Source of the DNA: Pseudomonas sp. GM18
Lineage (GTDB): Bacteria; Pseudomonadota; Gammaproteobacteria; Pseudomonadales; Pseudomonadaceae
NCBI RefSeq assembly: GCF_000282195.1
Contig: NZ_AKJT01000005.1
Location: 53,639-117,638, forward strand
Direction of reading: 5' to 3'
Length of the DNA stretch: 64,000 nt
Made by a program: the position numbers and the translations under genes. The number at the start of each line of letters is the position of its first letter. The first letter of the stretch is position 1. Positions 35,240-45,854 of the stretch are shown piece after piece. The notes beneath the pieces are model-generated. The model was not told where the DNA came from. It saw nothing but the letters and a program-made list of their open reading frames with translations, and searched no databases.

Positions 35240-35677
35240 TTATTCCTCGAACTTGCCGCCAGCTGCTTCGATAGCCGCACGCGCACCTTTGGTGGCGCCG
35301 ATTCCCTTTCCGATGGTGACAGCGCGAGTAACTTCGCCGGACAGCATGATTTTCACACGCTGAACGTTGACGTTGATCACGTTGGCATCTTTCAGGGACT
35401 GCACGGTGACGATGTCGCCTTCCACTTTAGCCAGCTCGGACAGACGCACTTCTGCGCGGTCCATGGCTTTCAGGGAAACGAAACCGAACTTCGGCAGGCG
35501 ACGATGCAGCGGCTGTTGACCGCCTTCAAAGCCTGGAGCAATGGTGCCACCGGAGCGGGAAGTCTGACCTTTGTGACCACGGCCACCAGTCTTACCCAAA
35601 CCACTACCGATACCACGGCCCGGACGATGCTTTTCGCGACGGGAACCCGGCGCTGGACTCAGATCATTGAGTTTCAT
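35240..35677 (-). CDS. rplO: 50S ribosomal protein L15
   Basis: The product is 145 residues with the L15 signature [12 protein letters not shown] at the start and the Gly/Arg/Lys-rich extension ([11 protein letters not shown]) that runs through 23S rRNA. It lies between rpmD (3-base gap) and secY (no gap) in the spc operon. Confidence 0.97.
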   Translation of the reverse strand: MKLNDLSPAPGSRREKHRPGRGIGSGLGKTGGRGHKGQTSRSGGTIAPGFEGGQQPLHRRLPKFGFVSLKAMDRAEVRLSELAKVEGDIVTVQSLKDANVINVNVQRVKIMLSGEVTRAVTIGKGIGATKGARAAIEAAGGKFEE

Positions 35678-35680
35678 CGA

Positions 35681-35857
35681 TTAACCCTCGACACGCAGCA
35701 TGTAGTAAGCCTTGTTGATCATCCCGCGATTCTCGGGAGTATCCTGGACTTCTACAGTGTGACCGATGCGACGCAGACCCAGACCCTTAACGCACAGTTT
35801 GTGGTTAGGGATGCGGCCGGTCATGCTTTTGATCAGCGTAACTTTAACGGTAGCCAT
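35681..35857 (-). CDS. rpmD: 50S ribosomal protein L30
   Basis: This is a 58-residue gene: [11 protein letters not shown] at the start, then [10 protein letters not shown] (the L30 signature), ending Tyr-Tyr-Met-Leu-Arg-Val-Glu-Gly. ATG at 35857 and TAA at 35683-35681 were read directly. It lies 2 bases after rpsE and 3 bases before rplO. Confidence 0.97.
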
Positions 35858-35859
35858 GA

Positions 35860-36360
35860 TCAGAAGATCTCCTTGACGCTTTTGCCACGCTTGGCGGCAA
35901 TGGATTCAGGAGACTGCATTGCTTTCAAACCTTTGAAAGTGGCGTGAACCACGTTTACCGGGTTAGTCGAGCCGTAGCACTTGGCCAGAACGTTCTGAAC
36001 GCCAGCAACTTCGAGGACAGCACGCATAGCGCCGCCAGCGATGATACCGGTACCTTCAGAAGCAGGCTGCATGTACACCTTCGAAGCGCCGTGAGCGGAC
36101 TTCATTGCGTACTGCAGAGTGGTGCCGTTCAGATCAACCTGGATCATGTTGCGGCGAGCAGCTTCCATTGCCTTCTGGATCGCAGCAGGCACTTCACGCG
36201 ACTTGCCACGGCCGAAGCCAACGCGCCCTTTACCATCACCAACCACGGTCAACGCGGTGAAAGTGAAGATACGGCCGCCTTTAACGGTTTTGGCTACGCG
36301 GTTAACTTGAACCAGCTTCTCGATGTAGCCTTCGTCGCGCTTTTGGTCGTTATTTGACAT
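35860..36360 (-). CDS. rpsE: 30S ribosomal protein S5
   Basis: The product is 166 residues. The double-stranded RNA-binding domain contains [11 protein letters not shown], and the loop residues [11 protein letters not shown] are wild type at the positions altered in spectinomycin-resistant mutants. S5 is part of the mRNA entry channel and supports accuracy. It lies in the spc operon between rplR and rpmD. Confidence 0.98.
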
Positions 36361-36363
36361 AAC

Positions 36364-36714
36364 TTAGAACTCCAGCCCAGCTTCACGAGCAGCATCAGCC
36401 AGCGCCTTGACGCGGCCGTGGTACTTGAAGCCAGAGCGGTCGAAAGCCACCTGCGAGACGCCAGCGGCTTTAGCACGCGTAGCGACCAGCTGGCCAACCT
36501 TAGTGGCCGCGTCGATGTTGCCAGTGGCACCATCACGCAGTTCTTTATCCAAAGTCGAGGCACTTGCCAGGACTTTGTTGCCGTCGGCCGAAATGACCTG
36601 GGCGTAGATGTGCTGCGACGAGCGGAACACGCAGAGACGCACGACTTCGAGTTCGTGCATTTTCAGGCGTGCTTTGCGAGCGCGACGCAGTCGAGTAACT
36701 TTTTTGTCGGTCAT
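36364..36714 (-). CDS. rplR: 50S ribosomal protein L18
   Basis: The product is 116 residues with a basic N-terminus ([10 protein letters not shown]) and the L18 core [13 protein letters not shown]. The end [11 protein letters not shown] is conserved. It binds 5S rRNA in the central protuberance. It is 3 bases before rpsE. Confidence 0.97.
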   Translation of the reverse strand: MTDKKVTRLRRARKARLKMHELEVVRLCVFRSSQHIYAQVISADGNKVLASASTLDKELRDGATGNIDAATKVGQLVATRAKAAGVSQVAFDRSGFKYHGRVKALADAAREAGLEF

Positions 36715-36724
36715 TTGCTATGCC

Positions 36725-37258
36725 CTACTTCTTCTTGGCTTCTTTACGACGGACGACTTCGTCCGCGTAGCGCACACCTTTGCCTTTGTACGGCTCTGGT
36801 GGACGGAAGTCGCGGATCTCGGCGGCCACTTGACCTACCAGCTGCTTGTCGATGCCCTTGATCAGGATATCGGTCTGGCTAGGAGTCTCAGCGGTGATGC
36901 CTTCCGGCAGTTCATAATCCACTGGGTGCGAGAAGCCAAGAGCCAGGTTCAGCACTGTGCCTTTTGCTTGCGCTTTGTAACCAACACCGACCAGCTGGAG
37001 CTTACGCTCGAAGCCTTGGCTTACGCCTTGGACCATGTTGTTTACCAACGCACGAGTGGTACCAGCCATTGCGCGAGTTTGTTGATCGCCATTGCGAGCA
37101 GCGAAACGCAGCTCACCAGCTTCTTCAACGATCTCAACGGACGAATGGATGTTCAGTTCGAGAGTACCCTTGGCACCCTTCACCGAAAGCTGTTGGCCTG
37201 CGAATTTGACTTCGACACCGGCTGGCAGCTTAACGGGGTTCTTAGCGACGCGTGACAT
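36725..37258 (-). CDS. rplF: 50S ribosomal protein L6
   Basis: The product is 177 residues starting Met-Ser-Arg-Val-Ala-Lys-Asn-Pro-Val. Two L6 repeats are present, and the C-terminal signature [11 protein letters not shown] occurs near residue 153. It is located near the factor-binding centre of the large subunit and lies 12 bases after rpsH. Confidence 0.98.
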   Translation of the reverse strand: MSRVAKNPVKLPAGVEVKFAGQQLSVKGAKGTLELNIHSSVEIVEEAGELRFAARNGDQQTRAMAGTTRALVNNMVQGVSQGFERKLQLVGVGYKAQAKGTVLNLALGFSHPVDYELPEGITAETPSQTDILIKGIDKQLVGQVAAEIRDFRPPEPYKGKGVRYADEVVRRKEAKKK

Positions 37259-37270
37259 GCTTATCCCCCC

Positions 37271-37663
37271 TTAGAACACAGTGCAAAGAACTTCGCCGCC
37301 GACACCGGCAGCGCGCGCAGCACGATCCGTCATCACACCTTTGTTGGTGGAGACGATAGACACACCGAGACCGCCACGAACTTTTGGCAGATCATCGACG
37401 GACTTGTACTGACGCAGGCCTGGACGGCTAACGCGCTTCACTTCCTCGATGACCGGACGGCCTTCGAAGTACTTCAGCTCGATGGACAGCAGTGGCTTGA
37501 TTTCGCTGCTGATCTGATAACCCGCAATGTAACCTTCGTCCTTCAGGACTTTGGCAACAGCTACCTTCAAAGTAGAAGATGGCATGCTTACGACGGACTT
37601 TTCAGCCATCTGGGCATTACGGATTCGAGTTAGCATGTCCGCTAACGGGTCCTGCATACTCAT
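37271..37663 (-). CDS. rpsH: 30S ribosomal protein S8
   Basis: The product is 130 residues beginning [16 protein letters not shown]. The C-terminal signature [13 protein letters not shown] is intact. S8 is a primary 16S rRNA binder and the translational repressor of the spc operon in E. coli. Here a 210-base spacer holding a hairpin and a promoter separates it from rpsN, so it may be partly expressed on its own. Confidence 0.98.
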   Translation of the reverse strand: MSMQDPLADMLTRIRNAQMAEKSVVSMPSSTLKVAVAKVLKDEGYIAGYQISSEIKPLLSIELKYFEGRPVIEEVKRVSRPGLRQYKSVDDLPKVRGGLGVSIVSTNKGVMTDRAARAAGVGGEVLCTVF

Positions 37664-37762
37664 GGGCTAGACGCTCCTAATACACAAAAAATTAGCCTTG
37701 CGGCTACTACGTGTCGCCGAGTACATCCGCGCAAAAAAAGCACGGGCTCAGGCGAGCCGGGT

Positions 37763-37791
37763 ATTCTAGACACACCCCACAAATGAATCAA
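37763..37791 (-). promoter_or_regulatory. Internal promoter before rpsH
   Basis: On the minus strand TTGATT (37791-37786), a 17-base spacer and TAGAAT (37768-37763) make a near-consensus sigma-70 promoter inside the spc operon. The -35 box is part of the descending arm of the preceding hairpin. The predicted leader to rpsH is about 93 bases. Confidence 0.65.
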
Positions 37792-37813
37792 GCCCCAATA
37801 GGGGCTTGATTCA
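37784..37813 (-). terminator. 13-bp stem-loop between rpsN and rpsH
   Basis: TGAATCAAGCCCC and GGGGCTTGATTCA pair perfectly around an AATA loop. The minus-strand tail TTTGTGG is only weakly T-rich, so it may be a partial terminator or an mRNA processing and stability signal. Confidence 0.6.
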
Positions 37814-37873
37814 AGTTCAAGGTCACCGATGGTCAGGATCTTGCGACCCTGAACACCGAGACTTTGACAGTGC

Positions 37874-38179
37874 TTACCAGCTGGCTTTAACCAGACCAGG
37901 TACGTCACCACGCATTGCAGCTTCACGCAGCTTGTTACGGCCAAGGCCGAACTTGCGGTAAACGCCGTGTGGACGACCGGTCAGGCGGCAGCGGTTACGC
38001 ATGCGCGAAGCGCTTGCGTCACGTGGCTGCTTCTGCAGAGCTACTGTAGCTTCCCAACGCGCTTCTGGACTTGCGTTCAGATCAACGATGATAGCTTTCA
38101 GTGCTGCACGCTTTTTGGCGTACTTGGCAACCGTGAGCTGACGCTTCAGCTCGCGGTTTTTCATGCTCATCTTGGCCAT
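37874..38179 (-). CDS. rpsN: 30S ribosomal protein S14
   Basis: The product is 101 residues from [10 protein letters not shown]. The signature [10 protein letters not shown] is present, but the two zinc CxxC pairs are absent, so this is the long, zinc-free (C-) form. It sits in the 30S head. The start at 38179 is taken from the family N-terminus; a longer frame to 38245 has none of the conserved sequence. Confidence 0.97.
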   Translation of the reverse strand: MAKMSMKNRELKRQLTVAKYAKKRAALKAIIVDLNASPEARWEATVALQKQPRDASASRMRNRCRLTGRPHGVYRKFGLGRNKLREAAMRGDVPGLVKASW

Positions 38180-38192
38180 TTTCCTACTCCAA

Positions 38193-38732
38193 TCAGTTGC
38201 GGAACGGGAATTTGAAAGCACGCAACAGGGCGCGACCTTCATCATCGTTCTTGGCAGTGGTGGTCAGGGTAATGTCCAGACCGCGGAGAGCATCGATCTT
38301 GTCGTAGTCGATTTCCGGGAAGATGATCTGCTCTTTAACGCCCATGCTGTAGTTACCACGACCATCGAAGGACTTGGCATTCAGGCCGCGGAAGTCGCGA
38401 ACCCGAGGCAGGGAGATCGACAGCAGACGATCCAGGAACTCGTACATACGCTCACGGCGCAGAGTCACTTTGACGCCGATCGGCCAACCTTCACGGACTT
38501 TAAAGCCTGCGATGGATTTCCGAGCGTAGGTCACAACGACTTTCTGGCCGGTGATCTTTTCCAGGTCAGCAACAGCGTGCTCGATGACTTTTTTGTCGCC
38601 GATCGCTTCGCCCAGACCCATGTTCAGGGTGATTTTGGTAACGCGCGGAACTTCCATCACGTTCGAAAGCTTAAGTTCTTCCTTAAGTTTCGGTGCGATT
38701 TCCTTCCGGTAAATCTCTTTTAGTCGTGCCAT
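38193..38732 (-). CDS. rplE: 50S ribosomal protein L5
   Basis: The product is 179 residues. The N-terminus [11 protein letters not shown] and the signature [13 protein letters not shown] are typical. L5 binds 5S rRNA and touches P-site tRNA. It lies between rplX and rpsN in the spc operon with a 20-base upstream gap. Confidence 0.98.
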   Translation of the reverse strand: MARLKEIYRKEIAPKLKEELKLSNVMEVPRVTKITLNMGLGEAIGDKKVIEHAVADLEKITGQKVVVTYARKSIAGFKVREGWPIGVKVTLRRERMYEFLDRLLSISLPRVRDFRGLNAKSFDGRGNYSMGVKEQIIFPEIDYDKIDALRGLDITLTTTAKNDDEGRALLRAFKFPFRN

Positions 38733-38752
38733 GGTCTTCTACCTAGCAGTGT

Positions 38753-39067
38753 TCAAGCATCAACCGCTTTTTGGGTCGACTTGAAGACACGAATTTTCTT
38801 ACCGTCTTCTACTTTGAAACCAACGCGGTCAGCCTTGTTGGTTTCGCCGTTGAAGATGGCGACGTTGGAAGCGTGCAGTGGCGCTTCTTTCTCGACGATA
38901 CCGCCCTGTACGCCCGACATCGGGTTAGGCTTGGTATGACGCTTGACCAGGTTCAGACCACCAACGACCAGACGGTCATCAGCAAGAACCTTCAGCACCT
39001 TACCGCGCTTACCTTTGTCTTTGCCGGCGATCACGATGATCTCGTCGTCACGACGAATCTTTTGCAT
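38753..39067 (-). CDS. rplX: 50S ribosomal protein L24
   Basis: The product is 104 residues. The KOW motif appears as [14 protein letters not shown] (about 9-22), followed by [10 protein letters not shown]. L24 is an assembly initiator at the tunnel exit. It lies 11 bases after rplN. Confidence 0.97.
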   Translation of the reverse strand: MQKIRRDDEIIVIAGKDKGKRGKVLKVLADDRLVVGGLNLVKRHTKPNPMSGVQGGIVEKEAPLHASNVAIFNGETNKADRVGFKVEDGKKIRVFKSTQKAVDA

Positions 39068-39078
39068 GTCGGATCTCC

Positions 39079-39447
39079 TTACAGCACTTCTGGGGCGAGC
39101 GAAACGATCTTCATGAACTTCTCAGTACGAAGTTCACGGGTCACTGGCCCAAAGATACGGGTGCCGATCGGCTCTTGCTTGTTGTTCAGAAGAACAGCAG
39201 CGTTGCCATCAAAGCGGATAATGGAGCCATCTGCACGGCGAACGCCGTGACGAGTGCGGACTACAACAGCAGTCATCACTTGGCCTTTTTTCACCTTACC
39301 GCGAGGAATTGCTTCCTTCACGGTAACTTTGATGATGTCACCGATACCAGCGTAACGACGATGGGAGCCACCCAGCACCTTGATGCACATAACGCGGCGA
39401 GCGCCGCTGTTATCGGCCACATCGAGCATGGATTGAGTCTGAATCAT
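39079..39447 (-). CDS. rplN: 50S ribosomal protein L14
   Basis: The product is 122 residues beginning [16 protein letters not shown]. This N-terminus and the conserved [11 protein letters not shown] near the end identify it. L14 forms intersubunit bridges. It is the first gene of the spc block, 23 bases after rpsQ; no separate promoter was recognised. Confidence 0.98.
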   Translation of the reverse strand: MIQTQSMLDVADNSGARRVMCIKVLGGSHRRYAGIGDIIKVTVKEAIPRGKVKKGQVMTAVVVRTRHGVRRADGSIIRFDGNAAVLLNNKQEPIGTRIFGPVTRELRTEKFMKIVSLAPEVL

Positions 39448-39470
39448 ATAATTTCTCCGACCCCTAGTCC

Positions 39471-39737
39471 TTAGACTTCCACAGCGCGTTCGAGAACATC
39501 AACCAGCGCCCAAGACTTGGTCTTGGCCAAAGGACGAGTTTCACGAATAGTGACTTTGTCGCCGATGTGGCACTGATTGGTTTCGTCGTGCGCGTGCAGC
39601 TTAGTCGAACGCTTAACGTATTTACCGTAGATCGGGTGCTTAACGCGACGCTCGATCAGAACGGTGATGGTTTTGTCCATCTTGTCGCTGACAACACGGC
39701 CAGTCAGCGTACGGACAGTTTTTTCGGCTTCAGCCAT
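39471..39737 (-). CDS. rpsQ: 30S ribosomal protein S17
   Basis: The product is 88 residues with the OB-fold core [13 protein letters not shown] and the signature [12 protein letters not shown]. It is the last gene of the S10 operon by E. coli boundaries and follows rpmC by 2 bases. Confidence 0.97.
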   Translation of the reverse strand: MAEAEKTVRTLTGRVVSDKMDKTITVLIERRVKHPIYGKYVKRSTKLHAHDETNQCHIGDKVTIRETRPLAKTKSWALVDVLERAVEV

Positions 39738-39739
39738 GA

Positions 39740-39931
39740 TTACTTACCTGCCTGCTGGTTGAGCACAGTCTTCACGCGAGCGATGTCACGCTTAACTTGC
39801 GAGAGCAGATGAGACTGCCCCAACTGGCCAGTTGCTTTCTGCATACGCAGATTGAACTGGTCGCGCAGCAGGCCGAGCAGTTGCTCGTTCAGCTGCTGTG
39901 CGGATTTTTCACGAAGTTCATTCGCTTTCAT
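39740..39931 (-). CDS. rpmC: 50S ribosomal protein L29
   Basis: The product is 63 residues, a helical hairpin (Met-Lys-Ala-Asn-Glu-Leu-Arg-Glu-Lys) ending Leu-Asn-Gln-Gln-Ala-Gly-Lys. The ATG at 39931 shares a base with the rplP stop; a GTG one codon upstream is possible but gives a non-standard N-terminus. It binds at the tunnel exit and helps dock SRP and trigger factor. Confidence 0.96.
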
Positions 39932-40344
39932 CACATCACCGTCCGTTTAACAAAGGAGGTGGCGAGCGGCAGCTTTGCAGCAGCCAGGGCGAAAGCCTCA
40001 CGCGCCAGCTCTTCAGAAACACCCTCGATTTCATACAGGACTTTGCCTGGCTGAATCTGGGCAACCCAGTACTCCACGTTACCCTTACCTTTACCCATCC
40101 GAACTTCGAGTGGCTTTTTGGAAATAGGCTTGTCCGGGAATACACGGATCCAGATCTTGCCGCCACGTTTAACGTGACGGGTCAGTGCACGACGCGCTGA
40201 CTCGATCTGACGAGCGGTGAGACGACCACGAGCAACAGACTTCAGCGCGAACTCGCCGAAGCTGACTTTGCTACCGCGCAATGCCAGGCCACGGTTGTGA
40301 CCAGTCATTTGCTTGCGGAACTTCGTACGCTTTGGTTGCAACAT
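39931..40344 (-). CDS. rplP: 50S ribosomal protein L16
   Basis: The product is 137 residues beginning [12 protein letters not shown]. The signature [11 protein letters not shown] occurs around residue 81-91. It helps position A-site tRNA. It lies 12 bases after rpsC and overlaps rpmC by 1 base. Confidence 0.98.
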
Positions 40345-40356
40345 TTGGCGTACCCC

Positions 40357-41043
40357 TTACTTAGCAGCTTTTTTACGAGGCGCTGGTGCTTGTGGTTTCA
40401 GTTCTTCTTGGCGACCACCAATTACTTCGCCTTTGAAGATCCAAACCTTTACACCGATCACACCATAAGTGGTGTGAGCTTCGTAGTTGGCATAGTCGAT
40501 GTCGGCACGCAGGGTGTGCAGTGGCACACGACCTTCGCGATACCATTCAGTACGTGCGATTTCAGCACCGCCGAGACGACCGCTCACTTGGATTTTGATG
40601 CCTTTGGCACCAATGCGCATGGCGTTCTGAACAGCGCGCTTCATAGCGCGACGGAACATTACGCGACGCTCCAGCTGCTGAGCTACGCTCTGCGCAACCA
40701 GCATACCGTCGAGCTCCGGCTTGCGGATCTCTTCGATATTGATGTGCACAGGCACACCCATTTGCTTGGTCAGGTCCTGACGCAGTTTCTCAACATCTTC
40801 ACCTTTCTTCCCGATAACGATACCTGGACGAGCGGTGTGGATGGTGATACGTGCAGTCTGAGCCGGACGATGAATATCGATACGGCTTACGGACGCGCTT
40901 TTTAGTTTGTCTTGGAGATACTCACGCACCTTCAGATCAGCGAACAAATAGTCCGCATAAGTCCGACCGTCTGCGTACCAGACGGAGGTGTGCTCCTTGA
41001 CGATTCCCAGGCGAATGCCAATGGGATGTACTTTCTGACCCAT
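40357..41043 (-). CDS. rpsC: 30S ribosomal protein S3
   Basis: The product is 228 residues from [14 protein letters not shown]. The KH domain shows [10 protein letters not shown]. The tail is Ala/Pro/Lys-rich. S3 forms the mRNA entry helicase with S4 and S5. The frame extends upstream over rplV, but the family start at 41043 is clear. Confidence 0.98.
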
Positions 41044-41056
41044 CTCTTCGACTCCG

Positions 41057-41389
41057 TTACTTGTCAGCAACCTTGACAGTGATATGGCAAGACCGCTTGA
41101 CGATGCGATCAGCACGGCCTTTGGCACGTGGCATGATGCGCTTCAGCGAACGCCCTTCGTTGACGAAAACGGTGCTGACCTTCAGGTCATCAACGTCTGC
41201 GCCTTCGTTATGCTCGGCGTTGGCTACGGCCGACTCCAGCACTTTCTTCATGATCTCGGCGGCTTTCTTACTGCTGAAAGCCAACAGGTTGAGCGCTTCG
41301 CCCACCTTCTTCCCGCGGATCTGGTCGGCGACCAAGCGGGCTTTCTGGGCGGAGATTCGAGCGCCCGACAACTTAGCGGCTACTTCCAT
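41057..41389 (-). CDS. rplV: 50S ribosomal protein L22
   Basis: The product is 110 residues with the tunnel-lining loop [17 protein letters not shown] (about 79-95), which is wild type at the sites linked to macrolide resistance. The N-terminus [11 protein letters not shown] is typical. It lies between rpsS and rpsC. Confidence 0.97.
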
Positions 41390-41402
41390 CGTTCCTTACC
41401 CC

Positions 41403-41678
41403 TTAACGCTTGGCTTTCTTGTCTGCCACGTGCCCACGATATGTGCGGGTACCGGCAAACTCGCCCAGTTTGTGGCCGACCATGTCTTCGTTCACGAGAA
41501 CTGGAACATGTTGACGACCGTTATGCACAGCAATGGTCAGACCGACCATTTGTGGCAGGATCATGGAACGGCGCGACCAGGTCTTAACTGGTTTGCGATC
41601 GTTCTTTTCCGCCGCCACTTCGATCTTCTTCAGTAGGTGAAGATCAATAAAAGGACCTTTTTTCAGAGAACGTGGCAC
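41403..41678 (-). CDS. rpsS: 30S ribosomal protein S19
   Basis: The product is 91 residues starting [12 protein letters not shown]. The signature [11 protein letters not shown] is present. It sits in the head with S13. It lies 16 bases after rplB. Confidence 0.98.
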   Translation of the reverse strand: MPRSLKKGPFIDLHLLKKIEVAAEKNDRKPVKTWSRRSMILPQMVGLTIAVHNGRQHVPVLVNEDMVGHKLGEFAGTRTYRGHVADKKAKR

Positions 41679-41694
41679 TGTCGTATCCCTCTAT

Positions 41695-42519
41695 TTACTT
41701 GCGACGACGGACGATCATTTTGTCGGTACGCTTATTACCACGAGTCTTCGCGCCCTTAGTCGGGAAGCCCCATGGCGATACCGGATGACGACCACCAGAG
41801 GTACGACCTTCACCACCACCATGTGGGTGGTCAACCGGGTTCATGGCAACACCACGAACGGTTGGGCGAACGCCACGCCAGCGTTTGGCACCAGCTTTAC
41901 CCAGCGAACGCAGGCTGTGCTCGGAGTTCGAGACTTCGCCCAGGGTCGCGCGGCACTCAGCCAGCACTTTACGCATCTCACCAGAACGCAGACGCAGGGT
42001 CACGTAGACACCTTCACGAGCGATCAGCTGAGCCGAAGCACCAGCGGAACGAGCGATTTGCGCGCCTTTACCTGGCTTCAATTCGATGCCGTGTACGGTG
42101 CTACCAACTGGAATGTTACGCAGTTGCAGAGCGTTGCCCGGCTTGATCGGTGCCAAAGCACCTGCGATCAGCTGGTCGCCAGCACTCACACCCTTAGGCG
42201 CGATGATGTAGCGACGCTCGCCATCTGCGTACAGCAGCAGAGCGATGTGAGCAGTACGGTTTGGATCGTATTCGATACGCTCGACAGTGGCAGCGATGCC
42301 ATCTTTGTCGTTGCGACGGAAATCGACCAGACGATAATGCTGCTTATGGCCACCACCGATGTGACGAGTGGTAATACGACCATTGTTGTTACGACCACCA
42401 GACTTCGATTTTTTCTCGAGCAGCGGTGCGTGAGGAGCGCCTTTATGCAGCTCCTGGTTGACCACCTTGACCACAAAACGGCGGCCAGGGGAAGTCGGTT
42501 TGCATTTAACGATTGCCAT
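41695..42519 (-). CDS. rplB: 50S ribosomal protein L2
   Basis: The product is 274 residues. The peptidyl-transferase-centre loop [16 protein letters not shown] is intact, including the conserved His. L2 is needed for subunit joining and peptide-bond formation. It is the fifth gene of the S10 operon. Confidence 0.98.
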
Positions 42520-42533
42520 GATGCACCCCTTCC

Positions 42534-42833
42534 TTACTCAGCACTGCTGCTGAAATCGAGATCTTGGCCTGGCTGAAGGGAGATAACTGCCTTCTTCCAG
42601 TCATTACGCTTGCCCAGACCGCGAGCAGTGCGCTTGCTCTTACCCAGAACATTCAGGGTAGTAACACGCTCTACTTTCACGCTGAACAGGCTTTCGACGG
42701 CCTTCTTGATTTCCAGCTTGGTTGCGTCAGTGGCAACCTTGAAAACGAACTGGCCTTTCTTGTCTGCCAGAACCGTAGCCTTCTCGGAAACGTGCGGGCC
42801 AAGCAGAACTTTAAATACGCGTTCCTGGTTCAT
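42534..42833 (-). CDS. rplW: 50S ribosomal protein L23
   Basis: The product is 99 residues beginning [18 protein letters not shown]. L23 is the chaperone and SRP docking site at the tunnel exit. Its start overlaps the rplD stop by 4 bases (ATGA). Confidence 0.97.
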
Positions 42834-43432
42834 CCCAGCAGCTCCTCGAATTTCTTCACGGCCGACACGGTGATCAACACCTTGTCGTATGCGATCAGAC
42901 TAACTGGATCGGAACCTTGCACATCACGTACATCAACGTGCGGCAGGTTACGAGCAGCCAGGTACAGGTTCTGATCAACAGCGTCCGACACGATCAGAAC
43001 GTCGGTCAGGCTCATGTTGTTCAGTTTGCCCAGCAGGTCTTTGGTTTTCGGCGTTTCAACAGCGAAATCCTGAACCACGACCAGACGATCAGTACGCACC
43101 AGTTCAGCAAGGATGGAACGCATTGCTGCGCGATACATCTTCTTGTTCAGCTTCTGGGAGTGATCCTGAGGACGAGCTGCGAAAGTGGTACCGCCGCCAC
43201 GCCAGATTGGGCTACGGATAGTACCGGCACGAGCACGGCCAGTACCTTTCTGACGCCATGGGCGCTTACCGCCACCACGAACGTCGGAACGGGTCTTTTG
43301 CTGCTTGCTACCTTGACGGCCGCCGGCCATGTAGGCCACGACTGCTTGGTGAACCAGCGTCTCGTTGAATTCGCCGCCAAATGTCAGTTCGGAAACTTCG
43401 ATCGCTTGAGCGTCATTTACATTTAATTGCAT
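42830..43432 (-). CDS. rplD: 50S ribosomal protein L4
   Basis: The product is 200 residues. The tunnel loop holds [14 protein letters not shown] and the motif [10 protein letters not shown]. L4 is the autogenous repressor of the S10 operon in E. coli, acting on a long leader. The predicted leader here is too short for that structure. Confidence 0.98.
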
Positions 43433-43444
43433 GTCAGCTTCCCC

Positions 43445-44080
43445 TTAACCGCGAGCCTTGGCTGCTGGACGTACAACCAAGTTGCCGCCAGTAGCGCCAG
43501 GAACAGCGCCCTTGACCAACAACAGATTGCGTTCAGCGTCCACGCGCACTACTTCGAGGGACTGCACGGTCACGCGCTCAGCGCCCATATGACCGGACAT
43601 TTTTTTGCCCTTGAATACACGACCAGGAGTCTGGCACTGGCCGATAGAGCCTGGAACGCGGTGGGATACGGAGTTACCGTGGGTGTTATCTTGCCCGCGG
43701 AAATTCCAACGCTTGATCGTACCCTGGAAGCCTTTACCCTTGGACTGACCGGTTACATCAACCAGTTGACCAGCAGCGAAGATTTCAGCGTTGATCAGAT
43801 CGCCGGCCTGGTACTCGCCTTCTTCAAGGCGGAATTCCATTACGGTACGACCAGCGGCAACGTTCGCCTTAGCGAAGTGGCCAGCTTGCGCAGCTGTAAC
43901 ACGCGAAGCACGACGCTCGCCTACAGTGACTTGCACTGCACGATAGCCATCGGTCTCTTCAGTTTTGAACTGGGTGACGCGATTCGGCTCGATCTCAATG
44001 ACCGTGACCGGAATGGAGACACCTTCTTCGGTGAAAATACGGGTCATACCGCATTTACGACCGACTACACCAATAGTCAT
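43445..44080 (-). CDS. rplC: 50S ribosomal protein L3
   Basis: The product is 211 residues from [13 protein letters not shown]. The central loop near the peptidyl-transferase centre reads [13 protein letters not shown], with the Gln that is methylated in E. coli (PrmB site). The start at 44080 is set by the family N-terminus. Confidence 0.98.
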   Translation of the reverse strand: MTIGVVGRKCGMTRIFTEEGVSIPVTVIEIEPNRVTQFKTEETDGYRAVQVTVGERRASRVTAAQAGHFAKANVAAGRTVMEFRLEEGEYQAGDLINAEIFAAGQLVDVTGQSKGKGFQGTIKRWNFRGQDNTHGNSVSHRVPGSIGQCQTPGRVFKGKKMSGHMGAERVTVQSLEVVRVDAERNLLLVKGAVPGATGGNLVVRPAAKARG

Positions 44081-44160
44081 GTTGTAAACCTCATGAGTGT
44101 ACGGGGCTTTCACCCGCTATGGCCGCCCATTTCAGAGCGTTACACGACTAAGACCGAGTC

Positions 44161-44472
44161 TTAGCCGAGGCTGATCTGCACTTCCACACCGGCCGCAAGA
44201 TCAAGCTTCATAAGAGCATCAACGGTTTTATCCGTTGGCTGGACGATGTCCAGAACGCGCTTATGAGTACGGATCTCGTACTGGTCACGCGCGTCTTTGT
44301 TGACGTGCGGGGAGACCAGAACGGTGAACCGCTCTTTACGGGTAGGCAGTGGAATTGGACCACGCACTTGAGCACCAGTACGTTTCGCGGTTTCCACGAT
44401 TTCCTGGGTGGATTGGTCGATCAGGCGATGGTCAAAAGCCTTCAACCTGATACGGATTTGCTGATTTTGCAT
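44161..44472 (-). CDS. rpsJ: 30S ribosomal protein S10
   Basis: The product is 103 residues with the signature [13 protein letters not shown]. S10 (NusE) also joins transcription antitermination complexes with NusB and NusG. It is the first gene of the S10 operon, about 56 bases after the predicted transcription start. Confidence 0.98.
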
Positions 44473-44534
44473 TGGATTTCAGACTCCGGCTGCTATTCCC
44501 ACCGGGCGCAATACGCCCGTTAAAAGGAGGCGCA

Positions 44535-44563
44535 ATTCTATAGACGCCCCAGATAGGTGTCAA
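44535..44563 (-). promoter_or_regulatory. S10 operon promoter
   Basis: On the minus strand a consensus TTGACA (44563-44558) is followed after 17 bases by TAGAAT (44540-44535), then GCGCC. It sits directly after the tuf terminator. Confidence 0.85.
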
Positions 44564-44570
44564 CCCAATA

Positions 44571-44599
44571 AAAAAGCCCCCGCTGAGCGGGGGCTTTTT
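44571..44599. terminator. Terminator of the str operon after tuf
   Basis: AAAAAGCCCCCGCT and AGCGGGGGCTTTTT form a long G+C-rich stem with T-runs, 31 bases after the tuf stop. Confidence 0.93.
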
Positions 44600-44630
44600 C
44601 AAAGCATCGAAGCTATCTCAAAAGAGAAGC

Positions 44631-45824
44631 TTACTCGATGATTTTGGCTACGACGCCAGCGCCGACGGTACGACCGCCTTCACGGATAGCGAAACGCAGA
44701 CCGTCTTCCATCGCGATGGTTTTGATCAGGGTAACAGTCATCTGAATGTTGTCACCTGGCATTACCATTTCAACGCCTTCTGGCAGCTCGCAGTTACCAG
44801 TCACGTCAGTAGTACGGAAGTAGAACTGTGGACGGTAGCCTTTGAAGAACGGAGTGTGACGACCGCCTTCTTCTTTGCTCAGAACATAAACTTCTGCGGT
44901 GAACTTGGTGTGCGGCTTAACGGTACCTGGCTTAACCAGAACCTGACCACGCTCCACGTCATCGCGCTTGGTGCCGCGCAGCAGCACGCCGCAGTTCTCG
45001 CCAGCACGACCTTCGTCGAGCAGCTTGCGGAACATTTCAACACCGGTGCAGGTGGTGACGGTAGTGTCACGCAGACCAACGATTTCCAGTGGATCCTGAA
45101 CGCGAACGATACCGCGCTCGATACGACCAGTCACAACAGTACCGCGACCCGAGATCGAGAATACGTCTTCGATTGGCATCAGGAACGGCTTGTCGGTCAG
45201 ACGAACTGGTTCTGGGATGTAGCTGTCCAGAGTTTCAACCAGTTTTTTGACGGCAGTGGTGCCCATCTCGTTATCGTCCAGACCATCCAGTGCCATACGA
45301 GCGGAACCGATGATGATTGGAGTGTCGTCGCCTGGGAAGTCGTAAGTGCTCAGCAGATCGCGCACTTCCATCTCAACCAGTTCCAGCAGCTCAGCGTCGT
45401 CTACCAGGTCAGCCTTGTTCAGGAAAACCACGATGTACGGAACGCCTACCTGACGGGACAGCAGGATGTGCTCACGGGTTTGTGGCATCGGACCATCAGC
45501 GGCCGAGCAAACCAGGATAGCGCCGTCCATTTGAGCAGCACCGGTGATCATGTTCTTCACATAGTCAGCGTGACCTGGGCAGTCAACGTGAGCGTAGTGA
45601 CGGATCTTCGAGTTGTACTCAACGTGAGCGGTGTTGATGGTGATACCGCGAGCTTTCTCTTCTGGTGCGCTGTCGATCTTGTCGAAGTCAACACGAGCCG
45701 AACCGAAAACTTCGGAGCAGACGCGAGTCAGAGCAGCGGTCAGAGTGGTTTTACCGTGGTCAACGTGACCGATGGTGCCAACGTTGACGTGCGGTAGGGA
45801 ACGATCAAATTTTTCTTTAGCCAC
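44631..45824 (-). CDS. tuf: Elongation factor Tu
   Basis: The product is 397 residues. G1 Gly-His-Val-Asp-His-Gly-Lys-Thr (18-25), G3 Asp-Cys-Pro-Gly-His and G4 Asn-Lys-Ala-Asp are all present. It carries aminoacyl-tRNA to the ribosome. It is the fourth gene of the str operon, 30 bases after fusA. This is the only tuf copy in the window; a second copy elsewhere in the chromosome cannot be excluded. Confidence 0.98.
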   Translation of the reverse strand: MAKEKFDRSLPHVNVGTIGHVDHGKTTLTAALTRVCSEVFGSARVDFDKIDSAPEEKARGITINTAHVEYNSKIRHYAHVDCPGHADYVKNMITGAAQMDGAILVCSAADGPMPQTREHILLSRQVGVPYIVVFLNKADLVDDAELLELVEMEVRDLLSTYDFPGDDTPIIIGSARMALDGLDDNEMGTTAVKKLVETLDSYIPEPVRLTDKPFLMPIEDVFSISGRGTVVTGRIERGIVRVQDPLEIVGLRDTTVTTCTGVEMFRKLLDEGRAGENCGVLLRGTKRDDVERGQVLVKPGTVKPHTKFTAEVYVLSKEEGGRHTPFFKGYRPQFYFRTTDVTGNCELPEGVEMVMPGDNIQMTVTLIKTIAMEDGLRFAIREGGRTVGAGVVAKIIE

Positions 45825-45854
45825 GACAATTAACTCCTTGCCTAAAGGACTGAA

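Noticed and set aside
33773..35947. 724-codon plus-strand frame opposite secY, rplO, rpmD
   Set aside because: It covers several well-identified minus-strand genes and has no family resemblance.
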